Positions 18,749 to 27,402 are shown, counted from the stretch's first letter. The stretch is 64,000 bases of DNA from Chloroflexota bacterium (GCA_016223085.1 JACRPS010000006.1:186001-250000); one strand, 5' to 3'. Program-made: numbers and translations. The notes: generated by a model not told the origin, from the letters alone.

Positions 18749-18945
18749 CAGCTTGTTTCCTCTTCTTGCTTTGGAGGACATGGAACGCTACCGTAGGAGC
18801 AGAATACGCAGCAGTCGCCAAGTTTCGGACGCAGCATAACCCCGCAATTGACACACTGATAAAGTACTCGACAGCTATCGATTGGCATTGTTTCTGCTTT
18901 GGCGAAACTGCACTCAGGGCAGACTATGATGGATTCCAATTGCAT
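18748..18945 (-). CDS. GDCCVxC-type small zinc-ribbon-like protein
   Basis: A 65-residue protein starting at the ATG at 18945 with AAGGAG upstream; an earlier GTG is rejected. It has two CxxC-type knuckles (VCPECS, QCVNCG) and the signature GDCCVFCSYGSVPCPP. This is the GDCCVxC family, in which the first Cys is selenocysteine in some relatives; here it is Cys. The function is unknown, but family members commonly sit in metal and arsenic clusters. It is the first gene of the operon with the response regulator and the YHS kinase, so it may act as a metal-binding accessory of that signalling system. Confidence 0.85.
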   Translation of the reverse strand: MQLESIIVCPECSFAKAETMPIDSCRVLYQCVNCGVMLRPKLGDCCVFCSYGSVPCPPKQEEETS

Positions 18946-18995
18946 CGCACACACTCCTTAATTTCATGATAAACGCACTCATGATTGTCAAACAC

Positions 18996-19012
18996 CGCCA
19001 AATGGCGCATAT
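18996..19012. promoter_or_regulatory. Copper-island operator, site 3
   Basis: A perfect 5-2-5 palindrome CGCCA-AA-TGGCG at 18996-19007 followed by CATAT. It lies midway between the divergent GDCCVxC-regulator-kinase operon (start 18945) and the copZ-like gene (start 19083), so the two-component system probably regulates itself. Confidence 0.6.
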
Positions 19013-19082
19013 CAAATACCTGAATAACGATTAAGCTCAATCATGAATGGCAACTATCCACGTTTATCAGGAGTTGTTCTTT

Positions 19083-19292
19083 ATGGAAACCAAAACCTTC
19101 AAGGTCCCGAATATGACCTGCAATGGCTGTGTCAGCACCGTCAGGGGCGAGATCGAGCAAATTACGGGCGTCGTTCATGTTGATGTGAACAAACCGGCAC
19201 AACTGGTTACAGTGGAATGGCAGACGCCTGCTTCATGGCCGTTGATCGAACAGAAGCTGATTGAAATCGCGTATCCGCCTGTCGAAGCGTAA
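19083..19292 (+). CDS. copZ: CopZ-like copper chaperone
   Basis: A 69-residue single HMA domain with the metal site NMTCNGCVSTV. The ATG at 19083 has AGGAG upstream; the longer frame from 19047 would add a poor leader. Length and motif fit Cu(I) chaperones that deliver copper to the HMA domains of CopA. It is convergent with copA, separated by a shared terminator, and has the operator palindrome 75 bp upstream. Confidence 0.88.
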   Translation: METKTFKVPNMTCNGCVSTVRGEIEQITGVVHVDVNKPAQLVTVEWQTPASWPLIEQKLIEIAYPPVEA

Positions 19293-19314
19293 ACAAAACA
19301 CCAGAGAGAAAGAG

Positions 19315-19344
19315 AAACGACCCCGCATTTCGCTGGGGTCGTTT
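19315..19344. terminator. Bidirectional terminator between copZ and copA
   Basis: A perfect 10-bp stem AAACGACCCC / GGGGTCGTTT with a 10-nt loop, A-rich on one side and T-rich on the other. It ends both convergent transcripts. Confidence 0.85.
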
Positions 19345-19373
19345 CGATTACCCATTCTAATGGTAGTCAGGAA

Positions 19374-21938
19374 CTATGCCACAGCAGGCGAGGTGGTTTT
19401 TTCTGGGGTTTGGATGATGCCTTTTTCCAACACTGAAGCATCCAGGATACGGGCATTGCGAAGCCGCAGACTATTACTCACCACGAAGATCGAGGAAAAG
19501 GCCATCGCTGCCCCGGCAAGGATAGGTACAAGCGCCCCGGCCATTGCAACTGGAATGAGCAGGATGTTATAGATGAACGCCCAGAATAGATTCTGGTAAA
19601 TCGTCCGCATAGTGGCGCGGCTGAGTGTGATGGCGCGCGCAACGCCACGCAGATCGCCGCTCACCAATGTCACATCCGAGGCTTCCATCGCAATGTCCGT
19701 GCCGGTGCCGATGGCGATGCCAACATCCGCCTGCGCCAGCGCGGGTGCATCATTGATACCGTCACCGACCATTGCCTCGCGCTTGCCTTCAGCCTGCAAC
19801 TGCTTAACGGCCTCGACTTTCTGATTGGGTAACACTTCAGCCAGGACTCGTTCAATTCCTACCTCGTGTGCAATGGCCTGAGCCGTTTTTTCGTTGTCCC
19901 CAGTGACCATGACCACTTCCAGTCCCAGTTGGTGCAGTGCCGCAATCGCTTCTCGCGAACCATCTTTCACAGTGTCGGCAATGCCGATCAAGCCACCCAT
20001 AACGCCGTCTATAGTGACGATGACTACCGTGCGCGCTTTGGCTTGGAGCGCCTCAATTTGCGCTTGTGTCTGTTCCAAGATATGTCCCTGCTCGCGGATG
20101 AAGCGTGGGCTACCCACCAATACGATTTTACCCTCGACAACAGCGCGAATGCCCCGCCCGGACTCGGACTCAAACGATTGAGGCTGTGTAAGAGCAATAC
20201 TGCGTTCCTGCGCCGCTTTAACCACCGCCTGCCCCAGTGGATGCTCGCTGCCACGTTCGGCGGTAGCTGCCAGCCGCAGCAGCTCAATGAGATCGAATCC
20301 ATTTAAGGAGACAATATCGGTGACGCTCGGTTCGCCCTTGGTGATCGTGCCGGTTTTGTCCAGTGCTACTACCCGCACCCGCTTGGCGTTTTCCAGCGCT
20401 TCACTGCTCTTGAACAGAATTCCCATCTCCGCGCCACGTCCCGTACCGACCATAATCGCTGTTGGGGTTGCCAGTCCTAGGGCACACGGGCAGGCAATGA
20501 CCAGGACAGCAATGGCGGGGACGAGCGCGCCCACAAACGAAGTTTGCCCGATAATGAGCCACCCAATGAAAGTGAGCGCCGCCAGCACCAGGACGATAGG
20601 CACAAACACGCTCGATACACGATCAGCAACCCGTTGTATTGGCGCCTTTGACCCCTGTGCCTGTTCGACCAGGCGGATGATTTGCGCCAGGGCAGTTTGC
20701 GCGCCTACTTTCTGCGCTTCGATAATCAACCGTCCCTGTTTGTTGATGGTTGCGCCAATGACTTCGCTGCCAGTTTCTTTGTTCACTGGCAGGCTCTCGC
20801 CAGTGAGCATCGATTCGTCTACCGATGAGCGGCCTTCCACTACGATGCCGTCTACCGGGATACGCTCACCGGGTTTGACGACCAGCACATCGCCGAGCAG
20901 CACGTCGTCAATCGCAATTTCGATTTCCTGATTGTCGCGCAGCACGATCGCTGTTTTGGGAGCCAGCCCCATCAGCTTCTTGATGGCCTCACTGGTGCGC
21001 CCTTTTGCCCGCGCTTCCAGCAGTTTGCCCAGTGTGATCAACACCAGAATCACGGCACCGGTCTCAAAGTAAACATGATCGCCGATAACATCTGTAAAAC
21101 CAAAGACGATGCCTGCCAGCACGGCTACGCTGTAGATATAAGCGGCCATCGTACCGATGGCGATTAGAGTATCCATGTTGGTGTAGCCGTTGCGTGCAGC
21201 CTTGTATGCGCCAACCACGTACTGTTTACCAACGATAATCTGCACGGGAGTCGCCAGCAATCCAAAAATGAACGGCCAACCCGACCACAACAGCCAATCC
21301 AGGATGGGAGTGGGACCAGTCATTGTGCCGTTCATAATATGGGTTGCCATCGGATTGGAACCCATAAAACTTGCCATATACAAATCGCGTGCCATGCTCA
21401 ACAGGAATAAAGGCAGCGCAAAGATTGTGCCGATGATCACCATTCTCTTCTGCCTGTCAATCTCGGCTTGGCGCACAGCACGTTCAGCATCTTCTGGAGC
21501 ATCCATATTCGACAGGTCGAGAACCCCGTAGCCTGCTGCTTCCACCGCTTTGATCAGATCGCCGCGCCGTACAGCGTTGGGCAAATAAGTCACGGTCGCT
21601 ATTTCGGTTGCCAAATTGACATTGACCGACAGCACACCCGATTGTTTGGCGACTGCCCGTTCAACATTGCGAACACAGCTCGCACACGTCATTCCGGTAA
21701 TCGGCAAATCAATAGAAGCAATAGCGACACCGTAACCCGCATTTTTTACCTGCTGGGCAATTTGATTGACGTCTGTTACTGCCGGATCAAAGCTCACTGA
21801 AGCACGTTCAGTTGCCAGATTGACTGAGGCCGCTTGTACTCCTACAGTTTTTTCTAACGCCCGCTCAACGTTACGTACACATCCTGCACAGGTCATCCCT
21901 GTGATGGGAATCTCGATCTTGATGTCCTCACGCACCAT
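19374..21938 (-). CDS. copA: CopA Cu(I)-exporting P1B-1 ATPase
   Basis: An 854-residue intact pump. The ATG at 21938 follows GAGGAGA; the frame runs further up but that part is not coding. Two N-terminal HMA domains carry GMTCAGC and GMTCASC. The core has all P1B-1 marks: TGES, CPC ([13 protein letters not shown]), [46 protein letters not shown] in helix 7 and MAFSS in helix 8. It moves Cu(I) out of the cytoplasm. It lies downstream of the GNAT gene and has its own operator-like site at 22002. It serves as the reference that reveals the deletion in the ATPase at 6563-9088. Confidence 0.95.
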   Translation of the reverse strand: MVREDIKIEIPITGMTCAGCVRNVERALEKTVGVQAASVNLATERASVSFDPAVTDVNQIAQQVKNAGYGVAIASIDLPITGMTCASCVRNVERAVAKQSGVLSVNVNLATEIATVTYLPNAVRRGDLIKAVEAAGYGVLDLSNMDAPEDAERAVRQAEIDRQKRMVIIGTIFALPLFLLSMARDLYMASFMGSNPMATHIMNGTMTGPTPILDWLLWSGWPFIFGLLATPVQIIVGKQYVVGAYKAARNGYTNMDTLIAIGTMAAYIYSVAVLAGIVFGFTDVIGDHVYFETGAVILVLITLGKLLEARAKGRTSEAIKKLMGLAPKTAIVLRDNQEIEIAIDDVLLGDVLVVKPGERIPVDGIVVEGRSSVDESMLTGESLPVNKETGSEVIGATINKQGRLIIEAQKVGAQTALAQIIRLVEQAQGSKAPIQRVADRVSSVFVPIVLVLAALTFIGWLIIGQTSFVGALVPAIAVLVIACPCALGLATPTAIMVGTGRGAEMGILFKSSEALENAKRVRVVALDKTGTITKGEPSVTDIVSLNGFDLIELLRLAATAERGSEHPLGQAVVKAAQERSIALTQPQSFESESGRGIRAVVEGKIVLVGSPRFIREQGHILEQTQAQIEALQAKARTVVIVTIDGVMGGLIGIADTVKDGSREAIAALHQLGLEVVMVTGDNEKTAQAIAHEVGIERVLAEVLPNQKVEAVKQLQAEGKREAMVGDGINDAPALAQADVGIAIGTGTDIAMEASDVTLVSGDLRGVARAITLSRATMRTIYQNLFWAFIYNILLIPVAMAGALVPILAGAAMAFSSIFVVSNSLRLRNARILDASVLEKGIIQTPEKTTSPAVA

Positions 21939-22001
21939 AACAAATTTCTCCTCGTGTCCATTTCTGAATTTATGGTAATTACTTTGGCCTGAGCAGAAAC
22001 G

Positions 22002-22017
22002 CGCTAATTGGCGGGTT
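22002..22017. promoter_or_regulatory. Copper-island operator, site 4
   Basis: CGCTAATTGGCG (22002-22013) followed by GGTT, 64 bp upstream of the copA start and just after the stop of the GNAT gene. It matches the palindrome at sites 3 and 5 with two changes. Confidence 0.5.
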
Positions 22018-22695
22018 CTAATCCCTGCAGCACCCACACTCCCCTGACCAACAGTTCGGCTCCGATGTACTCCCTGAGCGCTTCAAGGCAAGAACACAGC
22101 GCCAGCAGGGAGCAACGGTATGGATCATTGCAGGGTGCAGTATTTTGACACCCAGTAACAATGCGTCTTCTAGTGCGCTGAATGAACCGTTACTAATTAA
22201 CCCGACGCCACGCTCATGTTTCAAAAAAGAGAGTTTGCCAACAGGTTGGAAACCTGCCTTCATAATTCCACGACCTGAAGCGTGATTTTCTGGGGCACGA
22301 ATAATCCAAAATCGATCCGTGTTTAGAATTTCCGTTTTGAGAATTCGCTGAAGCAGATGAGGATATATTCCCAATCCGCGCCAAGGAGTGAGGGTGACAA
22401 AATCCCACAGATAGAGATGTCTGGATGGCAACTGAAAGGAGAGATCGAGTTCACCCACATGGGCGCTTCTCGTGGCTACCCAACCGTAGGCTGTAGGAAC
22501 ACCTTTCAGCCAGGCAACGTAAGAATGATGACCATTCTCGCGACGCCTGGCAATCTCAAGTTTGCTCATTTGGGTCAAATTTGCGAGTACGGTATCGTCC
22601 ATCTCTCTCAGGACAGTAAGATCGACAAATTCCGGTAAGGTAGGCAGTGAATCATTACAACCCCAACTAGCCAGCACTTGGTTTGCCACCTCCAC
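22018..22695 (-). CDS. GNAT-family acetyltransferase with Cys-rich tail
   Basis: A 225-residue protein. The middle part (about 45-165) has the GNAT fold pattern, with [22 protein letters not shown] for the acetyl-CoA-binding turn and [18 protein letters not shown] for the last strands. The C-terminal 60 residues hold [12 protein letters not shown] and end [12 protein letters not shown], six cysteines that look like a metal-binding appendage. The substrate is unknown. It lies directly upstream of copA on the same strand and behind the operator at 22742, so it is likely copper-induced. Confidence 0.7.
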   Translation of the reverse strand: MEVANQVLASWGCNDSLPTLPEFVDLTVLREMDDTVLANLTQMSKLEIARRRENGHHSYVAWLKGVPTAYGWVATRSAHVGELDLSFQLPSRHLYLWDFVTLTPWRGLGIYPHLLQRILKTEILNTDRFWIIRAPENHASGRGIMKAGFQPVGKLSFLKHERGVGLISNGSFSALEDALLLGVKILHPAMIHTVAPCWRCVLALKRSGSTSEPNCWSGECGCCRD

Positions 22696-22741
22696 TTATA
22701 GGATAGTGACTACTGTAAAAAACTAGCCGTAAGGACGGATG

Positions 22742-22757
22742 CGCCAAATGGCGTATT
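22742..22757. promoter_or_regulatory. Copper-island operator, site 5
   Basis: A perfect CGCCA-AA-TGGCG palindrome at 22742-22753 followed by TATT. It lies between the divergent GNAT-copA unit and the cytochrome c gene. A further half-site, AATGGCGCATAT, occurs at 22856-22867 at the 5' end of the cytochrome frame. Confidence 0.6.
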
Positions 22758-22844
22758 GCTCGATGAAGAAGCTCTGGGATAAGCTAAGAAAAGCATCATT
22801 TAGAGTATTCAGAGGCTTTTTAGGCAAAGGAATGCCTTTAAACA

Positions 22845-23414
22845 GTGGATGAAAAATGGCGCATATCTTGCTGTGGACTGCCGTTGATCTTCACGATGTG
22901 CGTTTGTTCCACACTGATTTTGATCGCTGCCGCACGTTCTACGTCTGAGAGGCAGCAGACTCAAATGGTGGATGGGCGTTCGAATTCTGCACAGATGCAG
23001 CATTCATCGGGTGACGCACAAATTCAAATACTCGGCAGACGATTTTATGAAATCGAGCTTACGCAGGGACAAGCTAGTTACACACAGTATTGTGCTGCCT
23101 GTCATGGTATTGACGGTCAGGGGCAGTTCCCCGAAGCGCCGCTTGAACCCGATGCCACCGGACGGATCGGCGCGCCGCCGCATAACGAAACCGGGCATAG
23201 CTGGCACCACAGCGATGTGCTGCTCATCCGCTATGTCACCGAAGGCGGTTTCAGTGACCCAGCCCGTTTTTACATCATGCCGCCCTTTGGTGACATCCTG
23301 ACTGATGAACAAATCTTGCTCGTCATTGCCTACATCAAAACGATGTGGACAGACGAACAGCGCGCATCGCAGCGACAGTTGACTGAAGACGAGCAAAGCA
23401 TGTTCTCTGGTTAA
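22845..23414 (+). CDS. Exported mono-haem cytochrome c
   Basis: A 189-residue protein with a hydrophobic N-terminal segment, haem-binding CAACHG (near residue 84), and a Met ligand in FYIMPPFGD. The sequence between is His-rich (PPHNETGHSWHH). It is closely related to the cytochrome at 26920-27387 and shares PPHNE.GH.WHH and IAYIKTMWTDEQR. The GTG start at 22845 is uncertain because the operator half-site overlaps the first codons; an ATG at 22896 is an alternative. It is probably cotranscribed with the selenoprotein gene that follows after 53 bp and may be its electron partner. Confidence 0.8.
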   Translation: MDEKWRISCCGLPLIFTMCVCSTLILIAAARSTSERQQTQMVDGRSNSAQMQHSSGDAQIQILGRRFYEIELTQGQASYTQYCAACHGIDGQGQFPEAPLEPDATGRIGAPPHNETGHSWHHSDVLLIRYVTEGGFSDPARFYIMPPFGDILTDEQILLVIAYIKTMWTDEQRASQRQLTEDEQSMFSG

Positions 23415-23467
23415 AGCGGGCGACGTGCATAGCAGAATATTTTATCTGAGTGTCAAAGGAGGATCTC

Positions 23468-23956
23468 TTGAGCAAATCGAAAAAGCCACAACCTACGAAG
23501 TCATCACAGCGACCCACATGGCTGCTTCCGGCAGTTATTGTTGGCGCAATTGTGGTTGTACTCGCCATCGTTGCCGCTATGACCGGCAGCCGCCGTGAAC
23601 CGTTCGAACCAGAGGTTGCGGGAGCGCCGCGCGCGGAAGTTGACCAGACCAGCATTGATCACGGTGCTGTGCGCTTTGAACAGCCGGTTGAGAGTGTGTT
23701 CCGGGTTCGCAATGTGGGCGATCAACCGCTGACAATCCTGGGCGAACCACGTGTCGAACTGCTGCAAGGGTGCTGACCGCCCCGCGCCGTCGTCAGTTCG
23801 ACGACTATACAGCCCGGAGAAGAAGCAACGATTACGCTGCGCTACACCATGCATGAAGGCATGGGCGGCCAGCATGAGTTCCGCGTGCATGTCCTGACCA
23901 ACGACCCGACTCAGGCAGAGATTCCCTTAACTGTTCGTTCCATGTGGGGTGCGTGA
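23468..23956 (+). CDS. Candidate selenoprotein: membrane-anchored DUF1573-like protein (GC-U-PP)
   Basis: The frame starts at TTG 23468, with AAAGGAGG 9 nt upstream, and continues through an in-frame TGA at 23774-23776 to a stop at 23954. The 162-residue product has one membrane helix (18-40) and an Ig-like DUF1573-type domain (about 58-160: SIDHGAVRFEQPVESVFRV, then ITLRYTMHEGMGG). The TGA is residue 103 in the sequence GCUPPRAVV, where a second Cys would be expected. Codon usage and protein similarity to the family continue unchanged after the TGA. A 17-nt hairpin starts 12 nt after the TGA. Reading as Sec is inference; no sel genes are in the window. Without readthrough the domain would be cut in half. 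Confidence 0.75.
23789..23805 (+). promoter_or_regulatory. SECIS-like hairpin for the DUF1573-like gene
   Basis: A perfect 6-bp stem GUCGUC/GACGAC closes a 5-nt loop AGUUC. It begins 12 nt after the UGA. A small upper stem-loop with GU in the loop about 11 nt after UGA is the known bacterial SelB-binding layout, as in formate dehydrogenase mRNA. Confidence 0.65.
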
Positions 23957-24020
23957 AAACGATTCAAACTCGAAACGAAAGGTGATTCGCTAGAGGGCTA
24001 ACCAGCTTTTCAGTTTCAGG

Positions 24021-24055
24021 AACATGGCACACGGTCGATACAGGTGTGCCATGTT
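24021..24055. terminator. Bidirectional terminator between the two selenoprotein genes
   Basis: A perfect 12-bp stem AACATGGCACAC / GTGTGCCATGTT with an 11-nt loop, followed by TTTTT on the plus strand. It terminates the cytochrome-selenoprotein transcript and can serve the convergent gene as well. Confidence 0.85.
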
Positions 24056-24097
24056 TTTTCGTTGGGATGACCGAAATCCCCCCAATTACTTCGAATC

Positions 24098-24499
24098 CTA
24101 CGGTTCATCGGTTGTAGCCATGCTATTTAGAGCATTTTCAACAGCAGCACGCAGCGATTCGGCTTCGACGATGCCAAAAGAACGATAGACCTCAACACCA
24201 TCCGGGGTGAACAGCATAAAACTGGGATGCCCTGGCAGGTTAAGCGCTTCGAACGTGCGCTGCCCTTCTGCATCGTCCAGCGCATTCAAGGACACAAATA
24301 TCACTTGATCGTGAAATTCATTTTCAAGCCCATGCACGATGGGCGTCATTTGCGCTCAGGGCGGTCAGCCGTCGGTGAAAAAGTAGATAAAGGTAAGCCG
24401 ATCTTGTGCCAAAGGCAGCGTAACGCTGGATTGCAGCGGGGAACTCGCGCAGTCCGTCAGGAGAAACAGCAGCCCCGCCAGCCAATGGAGTTTTTTCAT
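24098..24499 (-). CDS. Candidate double-selenocysteine thioredoxin-like lipoprotein (U-P-P-U)
   Basis: The frame starts at ATG 24499 (MKKLHWLAGLLFLLTDC), a textbook lipoprotein signal with Cys17, and continues through TGA codons at 24367-24365 and 24358-24356 to a stop at 24098. The 133-residue product reads FIYFFTDG-U-P-P-U-AQMTP (U45, U48), then a thioredoxin-like domain with the cis-Pro loop LPGHPSFMLF and DGVEVYRSFG. Both UGA codons fall exactly where CxxC cysteines belong. A 17-nt hairpin starts 11 nt after the second UGA. A gene caller would report only the 83-residue piece from the ATG at 24349. It would act as an extracytoplasmic redox lipoprotein. It follows copB on the same strand. 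Sec insertion is inferred. Confidence 0.78.
24328..24344 (-). promoter_or_regulatory. SECIS-like hairpin for the U-P-P-U gene
   Basis: On the minus strand GCCCAU/AUGGGC form a perfect 6-bp stem with loop CGUGC. It begins 11 nt after the second UGA and 20 nt after the first. Stem length, loop length and the GU in the loop match the hairpin of the neighbouring gene, although the sequences differ. Confidence 0.65.
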
Positions 24500-24516
24500 A
24501 GTCTTCCACAAAGAGT

Positions 24517-24547
24517 GAGTGAGGCGAACCTGATGTTCACCTCACTC
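24517..24547 (-). terminator. Hairpin between copB and the U-P-P-U gene
   Basis: GAGTGAGGCGAAC pairs with GTTCACCTCACTC over 13 positions with one mismatch and a 5-nt loop. It lies just after the copB stop and before the ribosome site of the next gene, without a T run. It may partly terminate or shield the copB mRNA. Confidence 0.6.
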
Positions 24548-24565
24548 TACATCGAACAAGACGAC

Positions 24566-26797
24566 CTACGCACGAGTCAGGTCGAGTCCGCGCAGGAGCT
24601 GCGCGTTGAGCGACACGATGATGGTACTCACCGACATGAAGACCGCGCCAATCGCCGGGTCGAGCAGAATACCGACGGGCGCGAGAATGCCCATCGCCAA
24701 TGGGATGGCAACCACGTTGTAGCCCGTCGCCCAGATGAGGTTCTGAATCATCTTGCGATATGTTGCCCGGCTTAGACGGATGATTTTGACAATATCCATC
24801 GGATTCGAGCGCACCAGAATAATCCCGGCGCTTTCAATCGCCACATCGGTGCCCGCGCCGATGGCAATGCCGACATCGGCGGTGACCAGCGCCGGCGCAT
24901 CGTTGACACCGTCTCCAACCATTGCCACTTTGTTGCCGCCGCGTTGAAGTTCCTGTACTTTGCTGGCTTTGTGCTCCGGCAGCACCTGAGCGAAGTAGGT
25001 GTCGATCTGCAATTCCTGGGCGACTGCCCGCGCCACCGCTTCACTATCGCCCGTCAGCATGGCAACTTTCAGTCCCAGTTCGTGCAATTCACGAACCGCT
25101 TGGCGGCTTTCCTCGCGGATGACATCGGCAATGGCGAACAGCGCGACAATCTCGCTGTCGTTTGCCAGGTAGATGACCGACTGCCCGGCATTTTCCGCTT
25201 GCTGCTGGGCAGCTTCCAGCGCTGCTGGCACGGTCAAACCCTGCTGCTCAAGCAAGCGTGGGCCGCCGATATAATACGCTGCTCCATTGACAGATGCCTT
25301 GACACCGCGCCCGGCCAGACTCTCGAAGCTGCTGACCGCCGCCGGGCGCACGTTTTGCGCCTGCGCATACTGACGGATGGCCTCCGCTATCATATGTTCG
25401 CTGTCGCCTTCCAGTCCGGCAGCTATACTGAGAACCTCCTCTGCGCTTAAACCATTGGTTGCAAAGTGAACAACACCCTGTTCTCCTTTGGTCAGCGTGC
25501 CGGTCTTGTCGAAGATGATATAGTTCAGGTCTTTTGCGCTTTCCAGCGCGATCCGTTTCCGAACCAGCAGGCCGTTGCGCGCGGAAAGCGTTGTCGAGAT
25601 AGCGACCACCAGCGGCACGGCCAGACCCAGCGCGTGAGGGCAGGCGATGACCAGCACCGTCACTGTGTTACGCACCGCACTGGGAACACTACCCGTAAAA
25701 ACGAGCCAGCCGAGCAGGGTGAGCACACCGGCAATGATGGCAATGATTGTCAGGTAGAAGGCGGCACGCTGCGCCAGCGTTTGCGCGCGCGACTGGCTTT
25801 TCTGGGCTTCTTCCACCAGCCGCATGATGCCCGCCAACGCCGTTTGTTCGCCCACCTGCTGAATGTCAACCCGCAGCGAACCGGAGCCGTTGACGGTACC
25901 GCCGATAACCGTGTCGCCGGGTTTCTTGTCCAGCGGGCGGCTTTCCCCCGTAATCATTGACTCATTGACACTGCTCTCACCCTCCACTACCAGGCCATCG
26001 GCAGGGATACTCGCCCCAGGGCGAATCAGCACACGATCTCCCGCCCGTAACTGACTGACCTCGACAGTCTCGGTTTCGCCCGATGGCAGCAGGCGTTCAG
26101 CCGTATCCGGCAGCAGTTTTGCCAGTTCGCGCAGCGCGCCCTGCGCCTGTCCAACGCTGCGTAACTCGATCCAGTGACCGAGCAGCATCACCGTGATCAG
26201 GGTTGCCAGTTCCCAGAAGAAGTCCATTGGCATTCCCATCGCATCCTGCGGCGGGAAGAAGAACACGCTAACACTGTACAGGTAGGCGGTGGTGATCGCC
26301 AGGGAAATCAGCGTCATCATGCCGGGCTGACGCAGAGCCAGTTCCTGCCGCCCCATGCTGAGAAACGGTAGGCCGCCGTAAAAGAAGATGACCGAACCCA
26401 AGATAGGGACGATCCACTGGCTGCCGGGGAATTCCGGCATGGTGAACCCAAGCCACTGCTGCACCATCGGCGAGTAGAGGACAACGATGATTGTCAGCGG
26501 CAGGTTGACGAAAAAGCGATTACGCATCATGGTGATGTGGCCTTCATGCATCACCCCATGACCGCTGTGGGCATCGTGGGCAGTGTGACCACCATGAGCT
26601 TTGTCGGGTTCCAGCATTTCATTGGCCCGGTAATCCGGGCTATGAGCAGCATGATGAGCCGTCTGATCGAGGGACATCCTATGGTGGTCATGTCCCCCGC
26701 TAGAGGCCTGATTCATAGGGTGTTGAGTATCATGATGATGATGATTGTGCTGTTGATCTGGTGTGGTTACATCTGGTTTTTTTGGAGAAGTATCCAT
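24566..26797 (-). CDS. copB: CopB-type P1B-3 copper ATPase
   Basis: A 743-residue ATPase. The N-terminus (1-90) has no HMA domain but is crowded with His and Met (HNHHHH, GHDHHRM, GGHTAHDAHSGHG), the mark of CopB. The core has [33 protein letters not shown] and the helix-6 motif CPH (IACPHALGLAVP) rather than CPC, which defines the P1B-3 class for Cu(II)/Cu(I). Helices 7-8 carry ATGYNVVAIP and MSVSTIIVSLNAQLL. It exports copper across the membrane and complements CopA. It has an operator-like site upstream at 26874 and the U-P-P-U lipoprotein gene downstream. Confidence 0.93.
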   Translation of the reverse strand: MDTSPKKPDVTTPDQQHNHHHHDTQHPMNQASSGGHDHHRMSLDQTAHHAAHSPDYRANEMLEPDKAHGGHTAHDAHSGHGVMHEGHITMMRNRFFVNLPLTIIVVLYSPMVQQWLGFTMPEFPGSQWIVPILGSVIFFYGGLPFLSMGRQELALRQPGMMTLISLAITTAYLYSVSVFFFPPQDAMGMPMDFFWELATLITVMLLGHWIELRSVGQAQGALRELAKLLPDTAERLLPSGETETVEVSQLRAGDRVLIRPGASIPADGLVVEGESSVNESMITGESRPLDKKPGDTVIGGTVNGSGSLRVDIQQVGEQTALAGIMRLVEEAQKSQSRAQTLAQRAAFYLTIIAIIAGVLTLLGWLVFTGSVPSAVRNTVTVLVIACPHALGLAVPLVVAISTTLSARNGLLVRKRIALESAKDLNYIIFDKTGTLTKGEQGVVHFATNGLSAEEVLSIAAGLEGDSEHMIAEAIRQYAQAQNVRPAAVSSFESLAGRGVKASVNGAAYYIGGPRLLEQQGLTVPAALEAAQQQAENAGQSVIYLANDSEIVALFAIADVIREESRQAVRELHELGLKVAMLTGDSEAVARAVAQELQIDTYFAQVLPEHKASKVQELQRGGNKVAMVGDGVNDAPALVTADVGIAIGAGTDVAIESAGIILVRSNPMDIVKIIRLSRATYRKMIQNLIWATGYNVVAIPLAMGILAPVGILLDPAIGAVFMSVSTIIVSLNAQLLRGLDLTRA

Positions 26798-26860
26798 TCT
26801 AGCCTTCCCCTCCCTTCATGACCTGTTTAACGATCTCACCGCATCATAGTCTCCCAGGGC

Positions 26861-26885
26861 GGCGCTTGATATGCGCCATCTAGCC
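26861..26885. promoter_or_regulatory. Copper-island operator, site 6
   Basis: On the minus strand the sequence reads GGCTAGATGGCGCATATC, matching the ATGGCGCATAT part of site 3 and the half-site at 22856. It is about 75 bp upstream of copB. The left half of the palindrome is degraded (GCTAG). Confidence 0.5.
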
Positions 26886-26919
26886 CGTTTCTTGTCAAGA
26901 CGATGTATTTTTGTAGAAG

Positions 26920-27387
26920 CTACTCACTGGCCTCGGCCTCAGTCACTTGCTGCTGGCGTACTCGCTGTTCATCTGTCCACATCGTTTTGATGTAGGCAAT
27001 GATATTCATGACATCGGTTTCAGAGAGCTGATCTCCAAATGCTGGCATGGGATAGAAATTTTCTGGATCAGTGAGACTGACACCACCTTCAAGAACATAA
27101 CGAATGAGCAGTCCATCCCCGTGATGCCAGGTGTGACCGATTTCGTTGTGGGGCGGCGCGCCCAGCCGCCCGGTTACATCAGGCTGGAGGGGAGCGTTTG
27201 GAAACTGCCCTTCGCCGTTCATACCATGACACGAGGCGCAGTTCTGAACATAGAGCTGCTCTCCAAGAGCCAGTTGCTCGTCACTGAAGCGCTCACCTCG
27301 TACCATTATCTCCGGCTCACCCGTACACGCGGCTAGCAGTGTCACAGCTACAACCGCTAACCACACCATAATTCTCATCATTGGCAC
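26920..27387 (-). CDS. Lipoprotein mono-haem cytochrome c
   Basis: A 155-residue protein with a lipoprotein signal (VAVTLLAACTG), haem site CASCHG (near residue 53), and likely Met ligand in FYPMPAFGD. The PPHNEIGHTWHHGDGLL segment and IAYIKTMWTDEQR near the C-terminus make it a paralogue of the cytochrome at 22845-23414. It follows the rhodanese-like lipoprotein gene after 15 bp and YceI before that, so the three form one operon of exported electron-transfer or sulfur-linked proteins. Confidence 0.85.
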   Translation of the reverse strand: MPMMRIMVWLAVVAVTLLAACTGEPEIMVRGERFSDEQLALGEQLYVQNCASCHGMNGEGQFPNAPLQPDVTGRLGAPPHNEIGHTWHHGDGLLIRYVLEGGVSLTDPENFYPMPAFGDQLSETDVMNIIAYIKTMWTDEQRVRQQQVTEAEASE

Positions 27388-27402
27388 GCCTCATCAATTG
27401 TT

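Noticed and set aside
23450-23776. A 108-residue protein ending at the TGA at 23774
   Set aside because: Family-like sequence continues for 59 codons past the TGA with a SECIS-like hairpin, so the TGA is better read as Sec.
24098-24349. An 83-residue gene starting at ATG 24349
   Set aside because: It would begin inside a thioredoxin fold just after the active site; the upstream in-frame lipoprotein start and TGA positions fit a longer selenoprotein better.
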